Source: Corallium rubrum
Taxonomy: Eukaryota; Cnidaria; Anthozoa; Scleralcyonacea; Coralliidae
Reading direction: 5' to 3'
Assembly: GCA_964035015.1 (NCBI GenBank)
Contig: OZ036008.1
Location: 11,885,192 to 11,949,191, forward strand
DNA length: 64,000 nucleotides
The notes beneath the pieces were generated by a model. The model was not told the DNA's origin, did not search any database, and saw only the letters and a program-made list of their open reading frames with translations. A program made the position numbers and the translations under genes. Positions 27,801 through 59,398 of this stretch are shown piece by piece (positions within the stretch are counted from its first letter, which is position 1; every line of letters starts with the position of its first letter).

Positions 27801-29069
27801 TAGACGGGCTTCCCACGGTCCTTGAGAATCCTGGGGAGTCAGTGAATTTGAGAAGAAGAAAATAATCCGGTCTGACAAGTCTTTGAAATCAAAAGAGGAC
27901 CTCATAGGTCCTGGAATTGTCCTCCAGTTACGCACATATAGCCTGACGGACATTTGCAGGCTGGCTTCTCTCTATTATTATCTACACGGCTTCAACGGTT
28001 CATGAAAATCCTGGAATTCCTTTGCTTTGTATTTTATAAGAATATTCGACGATTTCGGGAAATCAAAACATTGAACTTTCGCGTTTTTCTTCCCAGGTGC
28101 ATACCACGTACGTCGCTGGTGTCAGATCCACTGACAGGCATATTGAATTTTTCTGGAGTACACTGGAGGATTTTTCTCAAGTAAGACGAATTCTAGTGGC
28201 GTACTTGAGGGATTTCTTATTCAGTGTGGGTTTTCTTCTTGTTTTTCTTGCCAGGATCAACAGCGAAAGTTTATTAAGTTTGCGTGCAATCAAGAACGCT
28301 TGCCAGGTCGTTGTTCATGCCAAGATGGTTCATCTGATGTCCATGTGCCGCCATATCCAATGAAGATAGGTCCTCCTGATGGAAGAGGTAACGTCGTCAC
28401 ATCACCAACATCATAATCGTGACGTTATTATCACGACGTCATCATCAACACTATGATGTCATCACCATCACACCACCAGCATCATAATCATGTCACCATC
28501 ATCGTGACGCCATTTTCACCATGACGTCATGGTTACACCATGACGTCATCGTCACCATGACGTCATCGTCACCATGACGTCATCACATCACCAACATCAT
28601 GATCACCGTGACATCATGACGTCATTTTCACCTTGCCGTCCTCATCAATCACTATGACGTCATCACATCACCAACATAATCGTGACGTCATCATCATCAC
28701 CGTGACGTTATCATTATCATCGATATGACGTCATCACATCACCAGCATCATAATTGCGGCGTCATCATTGTCACCGACGTCATCTTCGTCGTGACGTCAT
28801 CAGCATCACCACGTCGTCGTCATCACATCACCAGCATATTGTCCCATCATCATCTTTACCATCCTCACCACATCCTCTATTTCAATGTCTAATCTTCTGG
28901 TAATATTTCTTCTACTCCGTGTTTAGGGCCACCAGATTTGCGATATATTCGTGTTGAGACGTGTATGTTCATGGTTAAACTACCTCGCTACACAACCCAG
29001 AGTGTGATGAAAGAAAAATTGCTCTACGCCATTAACTGTCGCGAGGATCCTCTGACTGACTTCCGATGA
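332..29069 (+). CDS. HECTD4: HECTD4-like HECT E3 ubiquitin ligase, C-terminal 2,704 residues, 31 exons (5' partial)
   Basis: A giant E3 ubiquitin ligase that would take ubiquitin from an E2 onto a HECT-domain cysteine and pass it to substrates. Thirty-one exons, listed in the block entries below, were joined by hand. All introns are GT-AG, every phase matches, and the joined frame (8,117 nt, beginning with the last two bases of a split codon) is open to the TGA at 29067-29069. The combination of a SPRY/B30.2-like domain, a very long helical scaffold and a C-terminal HECT domain ending in a REDPL-type tail fits HECTD4. HERC-type RCC1 repeats are not seen. The name rests on recalled family resemblance, not on an alignment. 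Human HECTD4 is about 4,000 residues, so the N-terminal third should lie upstream of base 1. The 3' end converges on the MORC2 gene. Confidence 0.85.
616..857. repeat. Composite TTTTGG / GTTTT / CCAA array
   Basis: Three adjacent simple arrays in one intron: TTTTGG hexamers (about 620-690), GTTTT pentamers (about 690-756) and CCAA tetramers (about 767-857). The TTGG units of the first can pair with the CCAA units of the last, so the transcript could form a long slippery hairpin. Confidence 0.95.
1588..2262. repeat. GAT/GGT trinucleotide array, HECTD4 intron
   Basis: About 675 bases of GATGGT, GCTGAT and GGTAGT triplets. The long Asp/Gly and Val/Met open frames through it, and Thr/Ile on the other strand, are artefacts of the period of three. 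The array sits between consensus donor 1468 and acceptor 2330. Confidence 0.95.
2258..2330 (+). repeat. Intron 3' segment, copy 1 (real acceptor)
   Basis: ATAATTATAAAAAATAGAAT through ACTTTTCTTATTTATCTTCAG. Near-identical to 6392-6460, and in both places it directly follows a GAT/GGT array. Here it supplies the acceptor of the exon at 2331. Confidence 0.9.
2866..3235. repeat. Diverged tandem repeat, about 3 copies of about 125 bp
   Basis: Three successive units share GCC(A)AAAAC..CC, TTTATTGTTTTACT, CCAGA, a CTAGGCAGCAATG-type block and a GTTAA end. The copies start near 2868, 3005 and 3130. The array abuts the hAT element at 3244. Confidence 0.75.
3244..3996 (+). mobile_element. hAT-type DNA transposon remnant, 753 bp, with 8-bp TSD
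   Basis: Terminal inverted repeats TAGTGCTGTGCG (left) and the complement of CGCAGCACTA (right) are flanked on both sides by the exact 8-bp duplication ATAAGATT (3236-3243 and 3997-4004). TIRs starting TAGNG and an 8-bp duplication are diagnostic of hAT elements. A GC-rich CCGGAGCTCCGG hairpin follows the left end. Inside lies a decayed hAT transposase C-terminus (see 3451-3700). Confidence 0.85.
3451..3700 (+). pseudogene. Broken hAT transposase C-terminal fragment
   Basis: One frame gives [13 protein letters not shown] then a stop and PALTRLAL. A second frame, after a shift, gives [18 protein letters not shown] and LLPGN-like spacing, ending in TAA at 3698. This is the conserved C-terminal dimerisation region of hAT transposases (W-W-x-x-H, P-x-L-x-x-L-A, T-S-x-x-S-E-R-V-F-S). 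The stop and frameshift make it non-functional. Confidence 0.8.
4081..6865 (+). CDS. HECTD4: HECTD4 exons 5-7 of window
   Basis: Exons 4081-4491, 5427-5732 and 6580-6865. The first ends TTAAG|GTACTA, the second TTTAGA|GTACGT, and the third ATG|GTAAGA. The protein is helical and Leu-rich (for example [12 protein letters not shown] and [10 protein letters not shown]), with a short Lys/Arg cluster around HKRRRRS at about 4388-4405 that could be a nuclear-localisation-like or exposed basic loop. The junction between exons 6 and 7 is the least certain in the gene, because an optional 15-nt exon at 6461-6475 would also preserve the frame (see that entry). No known domain is recognised here. Confidence 0.75.
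4563..5077. mobile_element. TTAA-flanked foldback element (AGGGTA type)
   Basis: Starts AGGGTATGGGCAACAAAAAC next to TTAA (4559-4562) and ends with the inverted counterpart GTTGCTCTTACCC next to TTAA. Both arms carry a CCATCTTG/CAAGATGG motif beside TGACGTCA, the same architecture as the elements at 26890-27340 and 46971-47511. The TTAA duplication suggests piggyBac-type mobilisation. Confidence 0.7.
5120..5355. repeat. Degenerate AAATAAATT array
   Basis: AT-rich, with imperfect repeats of AAATAAATTA and AATATATTAA in the intron before the exon at 5427. Confidence 0.7.
5745..6296. repeat. Second GAT/GGT trinucleotide array
   Basis: GATGGTAGTGGTGAT-type triplets over about 550 bases, like 1588-2262. 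The Asp/Gly/Ser open frames here are repeat artefacts. Confidence 0.95.
6392..6460 (+). repeat. Intron 3' segment, copy 2 (duplicated acceptor)
   Basis: Near-identical to 2258-2330, including GTTGAATGTACTACTTTTCT and the final CTTCAG. The real acceptor of this intron is probably at 6579, so this copy is either a decoy or feeds the 15-nt candidate exon. Confidence 0.85.
6461..6475 (+). other. Possible 15-nt cassette microexon or decoy acceptor in HECTD4
   Basis: A strong acceptor (pyrimidine tract ending GTCTTCAG) precedes base 6461. Splicing from 5732 to 6461 and out at 6475 (CTT|GTATGC) would add five codons and keep the frame into the exon at 6580. The acceptor belongs to a segment near-identical to the real acceptor at 2258-2330, so it may simply be a duplicated decoy. 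The longer reading to 6510 breaks the frame. Confidence 0.25.
6970..7402. repeat. CTCCA, CTCTA and TTCTG pentanucleotide arrays
   Basis: CTCCA (about 6970-7100), CTCTA (7100-7126), then TTCTG (about 7160-7283) with degenerate CACTGTTCTG units to 7402. All units are 5 bp and share the register, pointing to one array that mutated in blocks. Confidence 0.95.
7455..9355 (+). CDS. HECTD4: HECTD4 exons 8-10 of window, leading into the SPRY domain
   Basis: Exons 7455-7616, 7772-7929 and 8965-9355, with donors CAT|GTGAGT, AAG|GTAAAA and CGG|GTCAGT. The first two are compact and mixed alpha/beta. The third is helical for about 80 residues (Ser/Leu/Glu-rich) and then turns beta-like from about base 9230 ([10 protein letters not shown]), where the SPRY domain appears to begin. 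The intron between 7929 and 8965 is filled by an AAAC array of roughly 790 bp followed by a GGAC array. The intron before 7455 holds CTCCA and TTCTG arrays. Confidence 0.8.
7998..8908. repeat. AAAC and GGAC tetranucleotide arrays
   Basis: Roughly 790 bases of AAAC units (7998-8792) with rare GGAACAAAC interruptions, then a GGAC array with GGGCAGAC variants (about 8828-8908). On the other strand this reads GTCC then GTTT, the same two units as at 21146-21305. The open frames of Phe-Val-Cys-Leu repeats are artefacts. Confidence 0.95.
9555..9870 (+). mobile_element. 5S-rRNA-headed SINE, copy 1
   Basis: The head includes GGTTAGTACTTGGATGGG (9627-9644), the internal-promoter region of 5S rRNA, preceded by GTTAAGCCCGGTTGAACG. 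A common body follows (AGTTTAGTTGGTCTCTCC, TTTTCCTCCCTCCGTAAAAT, GTATGGCGGCTGC) that recurs in the copies at 14690, 30285 and 35483. It is too diverged outside the head to be a 5S gene. Confidence 0.8.
10167..11947 (+). CDS. HECTD4: HECTD4 exons 11-13 of window: SPRY/B30.2-like domain
   Basis: Exons 10167-10318, 10996-11236 and 11734-11947. SPRY hallmarks are visible: [13 protein letters not shown] at the first exon start (the Y-W-E beta strand), LSLGFVP, a turn [12 protein letters not shown], the [11 protein letters not shown] strand that matches the F-T-x-N-G signature, and LYPVVHIQ followed by [13 protein letters not shown] domains bind peptide ligands, so this could be a substrate-recruitment surface; that is family knowledge, not shown here. 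The tail of the third exon is acidic (SDTEELEY). Confidence in the fold is high, in any partner nil. Confidence 0.85.
10535..10945. repeat. TAAA and CTTCA arrays
   Basis: TAAA tetramers (about 10535-10600) run into CTTTA/CTTCA/CCTCA pentamers (10600-10945), ending about 50 bases before the exon at 10996. Confidence 0.95.
11340..11702. repeat. TGACGTCA-rich array, CAT triplets and GATAT array
   Basis: Four perfect TGACGTCA octamers and several GGCGTCAT/GACATCAT variants occur in 11340-11545, followed by CAT triplets (11560-11662) and GATAT pentamers (11667-11702). Intronic. Confidence 0.85.
12025..13705 (+). CDS. HECTD4: HECTD4 exons 14-16 of window
   Basis: Exons 12025-12090, 12547-12813 and 13458-13705. 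Phases run 1, 1, 0. The 12547 exon encodes a helical segment with [23 protein letters not shown] in pieces, basic and amphipathic. The 13458 exon starts right at the end of an ATTACA array of about 590 bp, with the weak acceptor TTTATAAAG. The exon ending at 13705 leads into [16 protein letters not shown], the beginning of a small beta-rich module completed by the next exon. No domain name can be assigned. Confidence 0.8.
12333..12490. mobile_element. Partial foldback element (AACTGGACTGC family)
   Basis: Shares CATAACTGGACTGC, CCCAAAAAGTG, GCGACCGCTGACC and TTTACTTGACTGTGG with the complete copy at 18462-18736. It ends about 55 bases before the exon at 12547. Confidence 0.65.
12840..13430. 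repeat. ATTACA/ATTACAATT array
   Basis: About 590 bases of ATTACAATTACATT-type units, running up to the acceptor of the exon at 13458. Confidence 0.95.
13834..13872 (-). other. tRNA B-box-like sequence
   Basis: The - strand reads GGGTTCGAATCCCAGC, a perfect Pol III B box, with no complete cloverleaf around it. It is probably the head of a decayed tRNA-derived SINE. Confidence 0.35.
14585..14672 (+). mobile_element. tRNA-like SINE head
   Basis: Has an A-box-like stretch (GTGGCTCGCTCAAGG) and a B box (AGTTCGAGTCCCGC), framed by GAGTTCC and GGAGCTC, which pair imperfectly like an acceptor stem. It is immediately followed by the inverted 5S-headed SINE. Confidence 0.5.
14690..15000 (-). mobile_element. 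5S-rRNA-headed SINE, copy 2 (inverted)
   Basis: Contains the complement of GGTTAGTACTTGGATGGG at about 14912-14929, GAGGGAGGAAAACTGCAGAA, and GAGAGACCAACTAAACTCTA in the same order as copy 1, reversed. Confidence 0.8.
15151..17543 (+). CDS. HECTD4: HECTD4 exons 17-18 of window
   Basis: Exons 15151-15412 and 17138-17543. The first continues a beta-rich module ([15 protein letters not shown], then [12 protein letters not shown]), which looks like a Tudor/MIB-like barrel strand pattern but is not diagnostic. The second is helical with armadillo-like spacing of leucines. Its acceptor ATTTCAG lies inside the final copy of a tandem repeat (see 16805-17137), and its first complete codon is ATG. The intron between them contains two foldback elements. 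Confidence 0.8.
15429..15708. mobile_element. Foldback element directly after a splice donor
   Basis: Arms TGTAGCAATAGAAGCGTTCC and the inverted GGAACGCGTCTATTGCCACG enclose further pairing (GCAATATATTCCTCAAGTTG with its complement at 15653-15672). It starts 16 bases after the exon ending at 15412. Confidence 0.75.
15850..16707. mobile_element. Large foldback element with internal palindromes
   Basis: Outer arms AATAAGCCATTTATTATATG and the inverted CATATAATAAAAAGGCTTA. Inside are an imperfect palindrome (16155-16300, arms CTTTACAGAGAAATATC and GATATTTCTCTGTAAAG) and a perfect hairpin CCCGTAATGGACC/GGTCCATTACGGG at 16590-16619. Confidence 0.7.
16805..17137. repeat. Tandem repeat TTTCATAACTGGTATC, about 13-14 bp unit
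   Basis: About 20 copies of CATAACTGGTAT(C/T)T. The last copy supplies ATTTCAG, the acceptor of the HECTD4 exon at 17138. Confidence 0.9.
17690..18060 (-). pseudogene. LINE remnant, C-terminal end of a reverse transcriptase protein
   Basis: The - strand encodes [20 protein letters not shown] followed by [13 protein letters not shown], and ends with a [19 protein letters not shown] tail. The S-F-F-x-R-V-x-x-x-W-N-x-L-P signature is the conserved end of CR1/L2-type LINE ORF2 proteins. The adjacent GGGTATCC..CGCCAATTACTG sequence recurs at 24106-24150, as expected for a shared 3' UTR. Confidence 0.65.
18094..18329. mobile_element. Foldback element (CGAAGGCCCTT family), copy 1
   Basis: Arms AATACAGTAAGGTTTGAGTA and GTACTCAAACCTTACTGTAT, with inner TCTAACGTTTCGAGCGAAGG paired to its complement. 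The centre holds CCCTAACCCTAAC (two telomere-like units). A related copy is at 63281-63434. Confidence 0.8.
18368..18455 (+). mobile_element. 5S-like SINE fragment, copy 3
   Basis: CTGCCTCTCACCGCTGAGGCC followed in order by AAGGTTAGCACTTGGCTGGG, a diverged 5S promoter region. The body is absent, replaced at once by a foldback element at 18462. Confidence 0.6.
18462..18736. mobile_element. Foldback element (AACTGGACTGC family), complete
   Basis: Arms TATATATAACTGGACTGC and GCAGTCCAGTTATATATATA. Inner pairing includes GCGACCGCTGACC with GGTCAGCGGTTAC and GTCTTTTCTCCCAT with ATGGGAGAAAAGAC. A CCATCTTGGAT motif lies near the right arm. Confidence 0.8.
18815..19598 (+). CDS. HECTD4: HECTD4 exon 19 of window
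   Basis: A 784-nt exon opening after CTGCTCTAG and closing at ACTCAG|GTATGT. About 80 beta-rich residues ([12 protein letters not shown], then [18 protein letters not shown]) are followed by a long Leu-rich helical region ([34 protein letters not shown]) ending in a Ser/Thr/Asp-rich linker. It is open throughout and in phase with its neighbours. The donor is followed at once by a TTCC array. Confidence 0.8.
19619..19755. repeat. TTCC tetranucleotide array
   Basis: About 25 TTCC units starting 20 bases after the donor at 19599. The Ser-Phe-Leu-Pro open frame is an artefact. Confidence 0.95.
19852..21113 (+). CDS. HECTD4: HECTD4 exon 20 of window: large exon with basic tract and RRM-like segment
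   Basis: The largest exon (1,262 nt). It begins with a Ser/Thr-rich stretch, then a strongly basic tract ([16 protein letters not shown], about 20047-20095) of nuclear-localisation type, then an acidic linker. At about 20281-20610 it has an RRM-like order: strand RVLVVTNIP, helix, strand [10 protein letters not shown], a loop, strand SAVVQLRTS, helix [12 protein letters not shown] and strand LQVLKVNS. The aromatic RNP residues of a canonical RRM are missing, so RNA binding is not implied. The C-terminal half is helical with alternating acidic/basic residues. The donor AAAG|GTATGT leads into a GTTT/GTTC/GTCC/GTCT array. Confidence 0.8.
21146..21305. repeat. Stepwise GTTT > GTTC > GTCC > GTCT array
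   Basis: Four consecutive tetranucleotide blocks, each differing from the next by one base, in the intron between 21113 and 21363. Confidence 0.95.
21363..22976 (+). CDS. HECTD4: HECTD4 exons 21-22 of window
   Basis: Exons 21363-21550 and 22710-22976. The first has a [20 protein letters not shown] segment typical of the helical linker before HECT domains in giant ligases. The second is helical and ends in a Pro/Asp-rich linker. The 1.16 kb intron between them is almost entirely a nested transposon insertion (21623-22646). Confidence 0.8.
21837..21868. repeat. CA dinucleotide array
   Basis: About 16 CA units within the loop of the foldback element 21623-22646. Confidence 0.9.
21952..22190. 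repeat. Interspersed repeat R1, copy 1
   Basis: Shares GTACGGTCACTGAACACATT, ATCCAATAGCAACGTTTC, GTTCAATCACTCAAC and AATATTAATAAACCTAAAAC with 23855-24085 in the same order. Confidence 0.75.
22237..22477. mobile_element. Foldback element (AGAGATCATATAAATAC type) with 6-bp TSD
   Basis: Arms CATAGAGATCATATAAATAC and GTATTTATATGATCTCT, flanked by TGGTAA on both sides (22231-22236 and 22478-22483). It is inserted in the right arm of 21623-22646. A partial copy is at 47598-47700. Confidence 0.8.
23579..29069 (+). CDS. HECTD4: HECTD4 exons 23-31 of window: HECT domain and stop
   Basis: Exons 23579-23734, 24538-24641, 24815-24883, 25567-25716, 25830-25957, 27549-27744, 28097-28180, 28255-28387 and 28927-29069. 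The N-lobe includes [26 protein letters not shown] and [16 protein letters not shown]. The C-lobe includes [11 protein letters not shown], then [17 protein letters not shown], and ends with the catalytic loop [11 protein letters not shown] followed by [15 protein letters not shown]. The cysteine codon is TGT at 28962-28964, so the ligase looks catalytically intact. The 1.6 kb intron 25958-27548 holds two large foldback elements. The intron 28388-28926 is a TGACGTCA-rich array. Confidence 0.9.
23855..24085. repeat. Interspersed repeat R1, copy 2
   Basis: Matches 21952-22190 through AATTATTAATAAACCTAAAA and CGCTTTGAAGTTTGCCGGGT. Intronic, between the exons ending 23734 and starting 24538. Confidence 0.75.
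24100..24260. mobile_element. LINE 3'-end-like fragment
   Basis: GGGTATCCGCAATAGC and GACAATTACTGCGGCCCCC resemble the sequence next to the reverse transcriptase remnant at 17620-17690. Confidence 0.4.
24320..24510. mobile_element. Half copy of the AGTGC TTAA-type element
   Basis: TTAA followed by AGTGCAAATGAAGCGAAAAT and the left arm as far as the GTGCATAATGAGTTATCG region. The right arm is missing. It ends about 30 bases before the HECT-domain exon at 24538. Confidence 0.75.
26157..26808. mobile_element. Foldback element with CCACAGGGAGCC arms
   Basis: CCACAGGGAGCCTATCTTGG on the left, with CCAAGATGGGCTCCCTGTGG inverted on the right. Pairing continues inward (GCGTGGGCACCTGTGGCACA with TGTGCCACAGGTGCCCACGC; GCAAGTAGCCAGGACAT with its complement). 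About 650 bp, in the HECT-domain intron. Confidence 0.85.
26890..27340. mobile_element. Foldback element (GAACTCGTCAAATGG family), copy 1
   Basis: Arms CATTTGAAAGAACTCGTCAA and the inverted TTGACGAGTTATTTC, plus AAGAAGACCTTTTACAATTT with its complement at 27300-27325. Each arm carries CGCCATCTTG/CAAGATGGCG, and the left arm carries TGACGTCA. It is closely similar to 46971-47511, but its exact ends are unclear. Confidence 0.8.
28390..28860. repeat. TGACGTCA array in HECTD4 intron
   Basis: Roughly nine perfect TGACGTCA octamers, mostly as CCATGACGTCATCG or TATGACGTCATCACATCACC, in a CAT-rich background filling the intron between 28387 and 28927. Confidence 0.85.
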
Positions 29070-29285
29070 TGGAAAGCAAGAAAAAAATTGGAATGTAACA
29101 ACGGGTTTGTTTTAAATAATCGAAAATTATTTTATTAATGTTCTTTACAACATTCAAATGAGAATATTTTTTTATATTATTGCTGCAGAGCTAAAATGAA
29201 ATTTATTTATTTATCTATTTATATTAATTTAAATGCGCACAGAAAGGAAATTTGTAACGAAGATATTTTAAAATGCTATTTTTTA

Positions 29286-29291
29286 AATAAA
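29286..29291 (+). promoter_or_regulatory. Candidate HECTD4 polyadenylation signal
   Basis: The first AATAAA I notice after the HECTD4 stop codon, about 215 bases downstream, in AT-rich sequence. Position and hexamer fit, but no GT-rich element was identified. Confidence 0.3.
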
Positions 29292-30284
29292 ATTTATTTT
29301 AAGTGCTGAAGGGGAAATTGATAAAACAGATAATACTTCTCCTGGCATTTCGATCGGTTATTATGTAACAAGATGGAAAAAAAGCACTGGGGTAGAGAGC
29401 CTTCTCGTCTGCCAACGTTCAAAAATGAACAAGTGGATTAATAATAACAAGACGCCTGGTCAGGCTTTCACTCGGGCTACTGCAAACTCGCAGCTGTAAT
29501 CACGTCGCATGCAGTGCTAAAATCTATGAGTCTAAACGTCATTTGTCAATTTGTCACAGAAAATAGTCGAAACACAATCTAATTCTCCGATAGAAAACAC
29601 AATTCGCAATTCACATATTTCCACACAGCGTTCATATGTCGAGTCCCTTTGGGTGTTAAATATCAACACAGCATGATCATGTTTAGTCGGCGAATGTGAT
29701 GACGTAATGATTGCCATTCCAAAACAGACAAAATGGAGCCGAAATTTATTAGACTCGGTGCAGTAGCCCGAGTAATAAGTGGGGATTTCTTATGAAACTT
29801 GTCATGGTGTGGGGTCTATCAGTGAAGAGTTGGACAACAGGCAAGTGTCGTGAAGTGTCTTAAACGTGAAGATTTTAGTCTTTCACGAAGTGTTCTCGGT
29901 CACACTTCAAGAAAAGACAATTCGACAGTTCTAGTCGACCGCTGTGGCTAGTTCTTCAGCTTTCTTCAGCAACAAATGAAGTCAATTCAACTTAAATAAG
30001 AAGACTTTGGCAATTGCTATTTCTGGACCAAATTCTACGTCAAACAAGAGCTGTTCTGTCTTTATTTAAGGTGCATGGTCATTCACAGTAATTTGAATAG
30101 GATTTTTTAATGTATAATAGTATTTTTAAAAAGTCTAAAATGTGTGAACACTTCATAAAGTCAGTGCATCTCAGGTTTGATGTGTTGGGATTATTAAGTA
30201 AAATGTCTCGTAACATTCGAAAGACTGGATATTTCTGGTTCCAAGAAAAACCCTTTAGGAAAGGACCTGGCTTACTTGTAGCCG

Positions 30285-30520
30285 GTGGCTGAATGGCGAA
30301 GGACGCAGATGACGGCAGATCAATGTGGCTGAGTCGAAAGGCAAATCAAAGGCGCTCCAGGCAGCCGCGATACGACACGTAGATCAGGTGCTGACTTTAT
30401 GGGGGGAGAAAAACCCTCGAAGAACAGGGGAGATCAACTCACAGGAGTCTCAAGATCGAGAGGGGTGTGTGTTACTTCCAGACGATCACCCACTATTCTC
30501 GTACGATCAGGCTTAACTTT
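30285..30520 (-). mobile_element. 5S-headed SINE, copy 4 (inverted, diverged)
   Basis: Shares GCTGAATGGCGAAGGACGC, AAAGGCGCTCCAGGCAGCCG, CATACGACAC-like sequence and CCCTCGAAGAACAGG with the other copies. The 5S head is decayed (GATCACCCACTATTCTCGTA). Confidence 0.65.
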
Positions 30521-31382
30521 GGACCGAAGCAGTGGAGGAAGCCGCGCATTTAACAAGAGAAGCAATTCTGACAGATGGCTTAATATGCCAAAGCTAAAAA
30601 CAATTGTATTATGTGAATATTAAAGTTTAAAAATGTGAGTGTGATATTAAATTCTACTATATTGCACTGTAGTACCCTTCTCACAATTTTTTTGCATGTA
30701 CATTACATTCCTGGAGACTGCTGTAAAAACTTTTGGAATATCAGATTAGGACCAATTTCAGTCTAGGAATACTATTCCTTTTGTATAAAATGTATTTCTT
30801 TACAAATCTTTGTACTAATTTCATACAGATTTGATTTATTTACAATAATTATCTGGAATGTTTGTTCATGCATAAATGTGAAATATACACAATAACAAGA
30901 AAAATATAATTATTTAACATTATATTCCAAGACCCAACGCAACTGAATTTAATATAAATAACCGATTTGTTAAACCACGCAAGTATTTACGCGAAATATG
31001 CGTACAAATTAAAATGTTTAAAAGTTCTTCCTTCTTAATAGAGAAAGGAAAGACGAAGCTGTCTACACATCAAATAGTTTCGCGGTATAAGCCAATTGTA
31101 TAATAATATTTCTAAAAAATATCAAGGTGTAGACAGTTCAGGACCCGCAGGAAACACTGTATTTTACTAAAACCACAGGTGAATAAAGTTTAACAAATAG
31201 ATTCCATTTTGCCGTTGTCTGTTCAGTTTTATACAATACCCAGGTTGCTATGCGTGTTTATTAGTTGTGCCATGATCTATTAGAGGACAGACACATGGAC
31301 ACGTCAGATCATGTCAGTTGATTTGCTTTTTTCCTTCTTTATGCCCCAAAATCCAGCAAGAGTTTCGATGAAAACCTTTTAA

Positions 31383-31847
31383 AGCGCACATGAAACGAAA
31401 ATTAAGTTTATCTTATTTGAAAGAACACTTAAAATGATAGAGTAACATCTTTTGCAGTTTTTCGTTTCCTTGCTTCGTTCTTGAGATATTTCAGTTTGTT
31501 TGACATGCAAATTAAATAACTTGACGTCACATGTGCATAATGAGTTATCAGACAAGGTTATATATCTTTGCTATTATCAAACATAATCACTTGAAAATTC
31601 TACGTTTGGCGTTGTGAGAGAAACCCACGCACATACTTCCTTCGAATTAAATTTGGTTTGATAATAGCAAAGATATATAACCTTCTCTGATAACTCATTA
31701 TGCACATGTGACGTCAAGTTGTTTCATTTACATTTCAAACAACCTGAAATATCTCAACAATGAAGCAAGGAAACGAAAAACTGCAAAAGATGTTACTCTA
31801 TCATTTTAAGTGTTCTTTCAAATCTTAATTTTCGTTTCATGTGCACT
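31383..31847. mobile_element. TTAA-flanked foldback element (AGTGC type), complete
   Basis: TTAA at 31379-31382 and 31848-31851. Arms AGCGCACATGAAACGAAAAT and ATTTTCGTTTCATGTGCACT are 200 bp or more each, near-perfectly complementary, and each carries TGACGTCA and GTGCATAATGAGTTATC. Non-coding, 465 bp. Confidence 0.9.
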
Positions 31848-31850
31848 TTA

Positions 31851-31987
31851 AATTTTTGTATTGTATAAAACAAATAGATTCCATTTTTTTGTTGTCTGTT
31901 CAGTTATTGGGACGTCATCTGTGCATCTATAACTGAACAGACAACAAAAAATGGAATCTATTTGTTTTATATAATACAAAAATTTAA
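31851..31987. mobile_element. Small palindrome
   Basis: Arms ATAAAACAAATAGATTCCAT and ATGGAATCTATTTGTTTTAT, extended by TGTTGTCTGTTCAG/CTGAACAGACAACA. A single arm also occurs at 31194-31230. Confidence 0.8.
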
Positions 31988-32549
31988 AGGTTTTCATCGA
32001 AACCCTTGCCGGATTTTGGGGCACGAAGAAGGAAAAAAGCAAATCAACTGACGTGATATGACGTGTCCATGTGTCTGTCCTTTAATAGATGATGCCCAAC
32101 AACCGATGAAAACACGCGTAGCAACCAGGGTATTGTATAAATGTAAATAGACAATTATGTCAGAATTTCATGTAGTCAGCAGAAGTGCTTTCGTTAAATG
32201 TACAGCTAAAATTGTTTCTTTCTGTACGGTGACTTGCATCGAATTTTTAAACAGATTCTATACTGGACTTCACCTTCGACAAGTACGTTCAATATAATCG
32301 TACAGAAAGCTCGCCAGTATCCGCCCAGACTCCGAACATTCTTCGAAAGGAACAAACCACAGATTTATGATATAGAAAACCAACAGGCGATTGAAACCAC
32401 GCCAATCTTCAGAAAACCATATATAGAAAACGTTCAAGGTCCAGCCCTCAACGACAAAAAACGATGCAACAAAATAAAAACGAGGTGCTAAAATGAACAA
32501 GAATATAAAAAAGGAATGTGACACCTGAAAACAGGAATGTCGATTGATT

Positions 32550-58772
<26,223 letters not shown>

Positions 58773-59398
58773 AGTTTGCCTACACAAGAATTCACAACTA
58801 AACAGTTCCTTAGGATTTACAGATTAACGACAATTCCAAGTGGCTTTATCAAATTAACGAACGTTTTAAATTACCGTTCTCACCTTCTACCAAACGAAAG
58901 ATATAGGAAAGGAGAATGCGAGGGCAAGTATCGCAGTCTTCGAGTTTAATATGACACAAACAACGACCAAACCTCTTCCCGCCAAACACGCTGCCACATA
59001 AAGTGAGGTATCCAATGCCTCTCAACCATATATCAGTCACAAGGCTTACCATATAAGGTAAGGTAGCATGCATTGCGGGAAGACGGACAATCCCATTGGA
59101 TAAACATTTAAAACCTAAGAATAGTATTCCGTATATTTACTATCAAATTTCGCATAATGAGATATATTTATTATGCCTGCCGGAGTGACACCCGCGTGAC
59201 GTTTCCATTTCCGAATTAGTAAAATGTTGTGGGTCATTTCGGTTCAATAGTTCTAAAACTATTTGGTAAAACCAGTCAAACGGCGAGTTTGATGGAAAAT
59301 TCTCGGTAGTGATGGGTAAAGTTCAGTTATGATTAGGAATGGTTCATGGTTTGGCGTGCTCGATCGAGTTATGGCCACTTGGGAAAATGGAGCTCCAT
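58773..59398. other. MORC2 5' flank
   Basis: Expected to hold the MORC2 promoter. No TATA box or clear initiator could be assigned, and a 5' non-coding exon cannot be excluded. Confidence 0.4.

Larger units (their letters stand above)
29092..31229. other. Intergenic region, first part
   Basis: AT-rich sequence after HECTD4. Apart from a candidate polyadenylation signal and the SINE at 30285-30520 I see no gene here. Confidence 0.6.
31230..32139. mobile_element. Outer foldback element containing nested elements, between the two gene 3' ends
   Basis: Left arm TATACAATACCCAGGTTGCT through TTCGATGAAAACCTTTTAAA; right arm is the inverted match ending AGCAACCAGGGTATTGTATA. Shared arm blocks include GGACAGACACATGGACACG and GATTTGCTTTTTTCC. 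It contains the TTAA element 31383-31847 and the palindrome 31851-31987. Confidence 0.8.
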
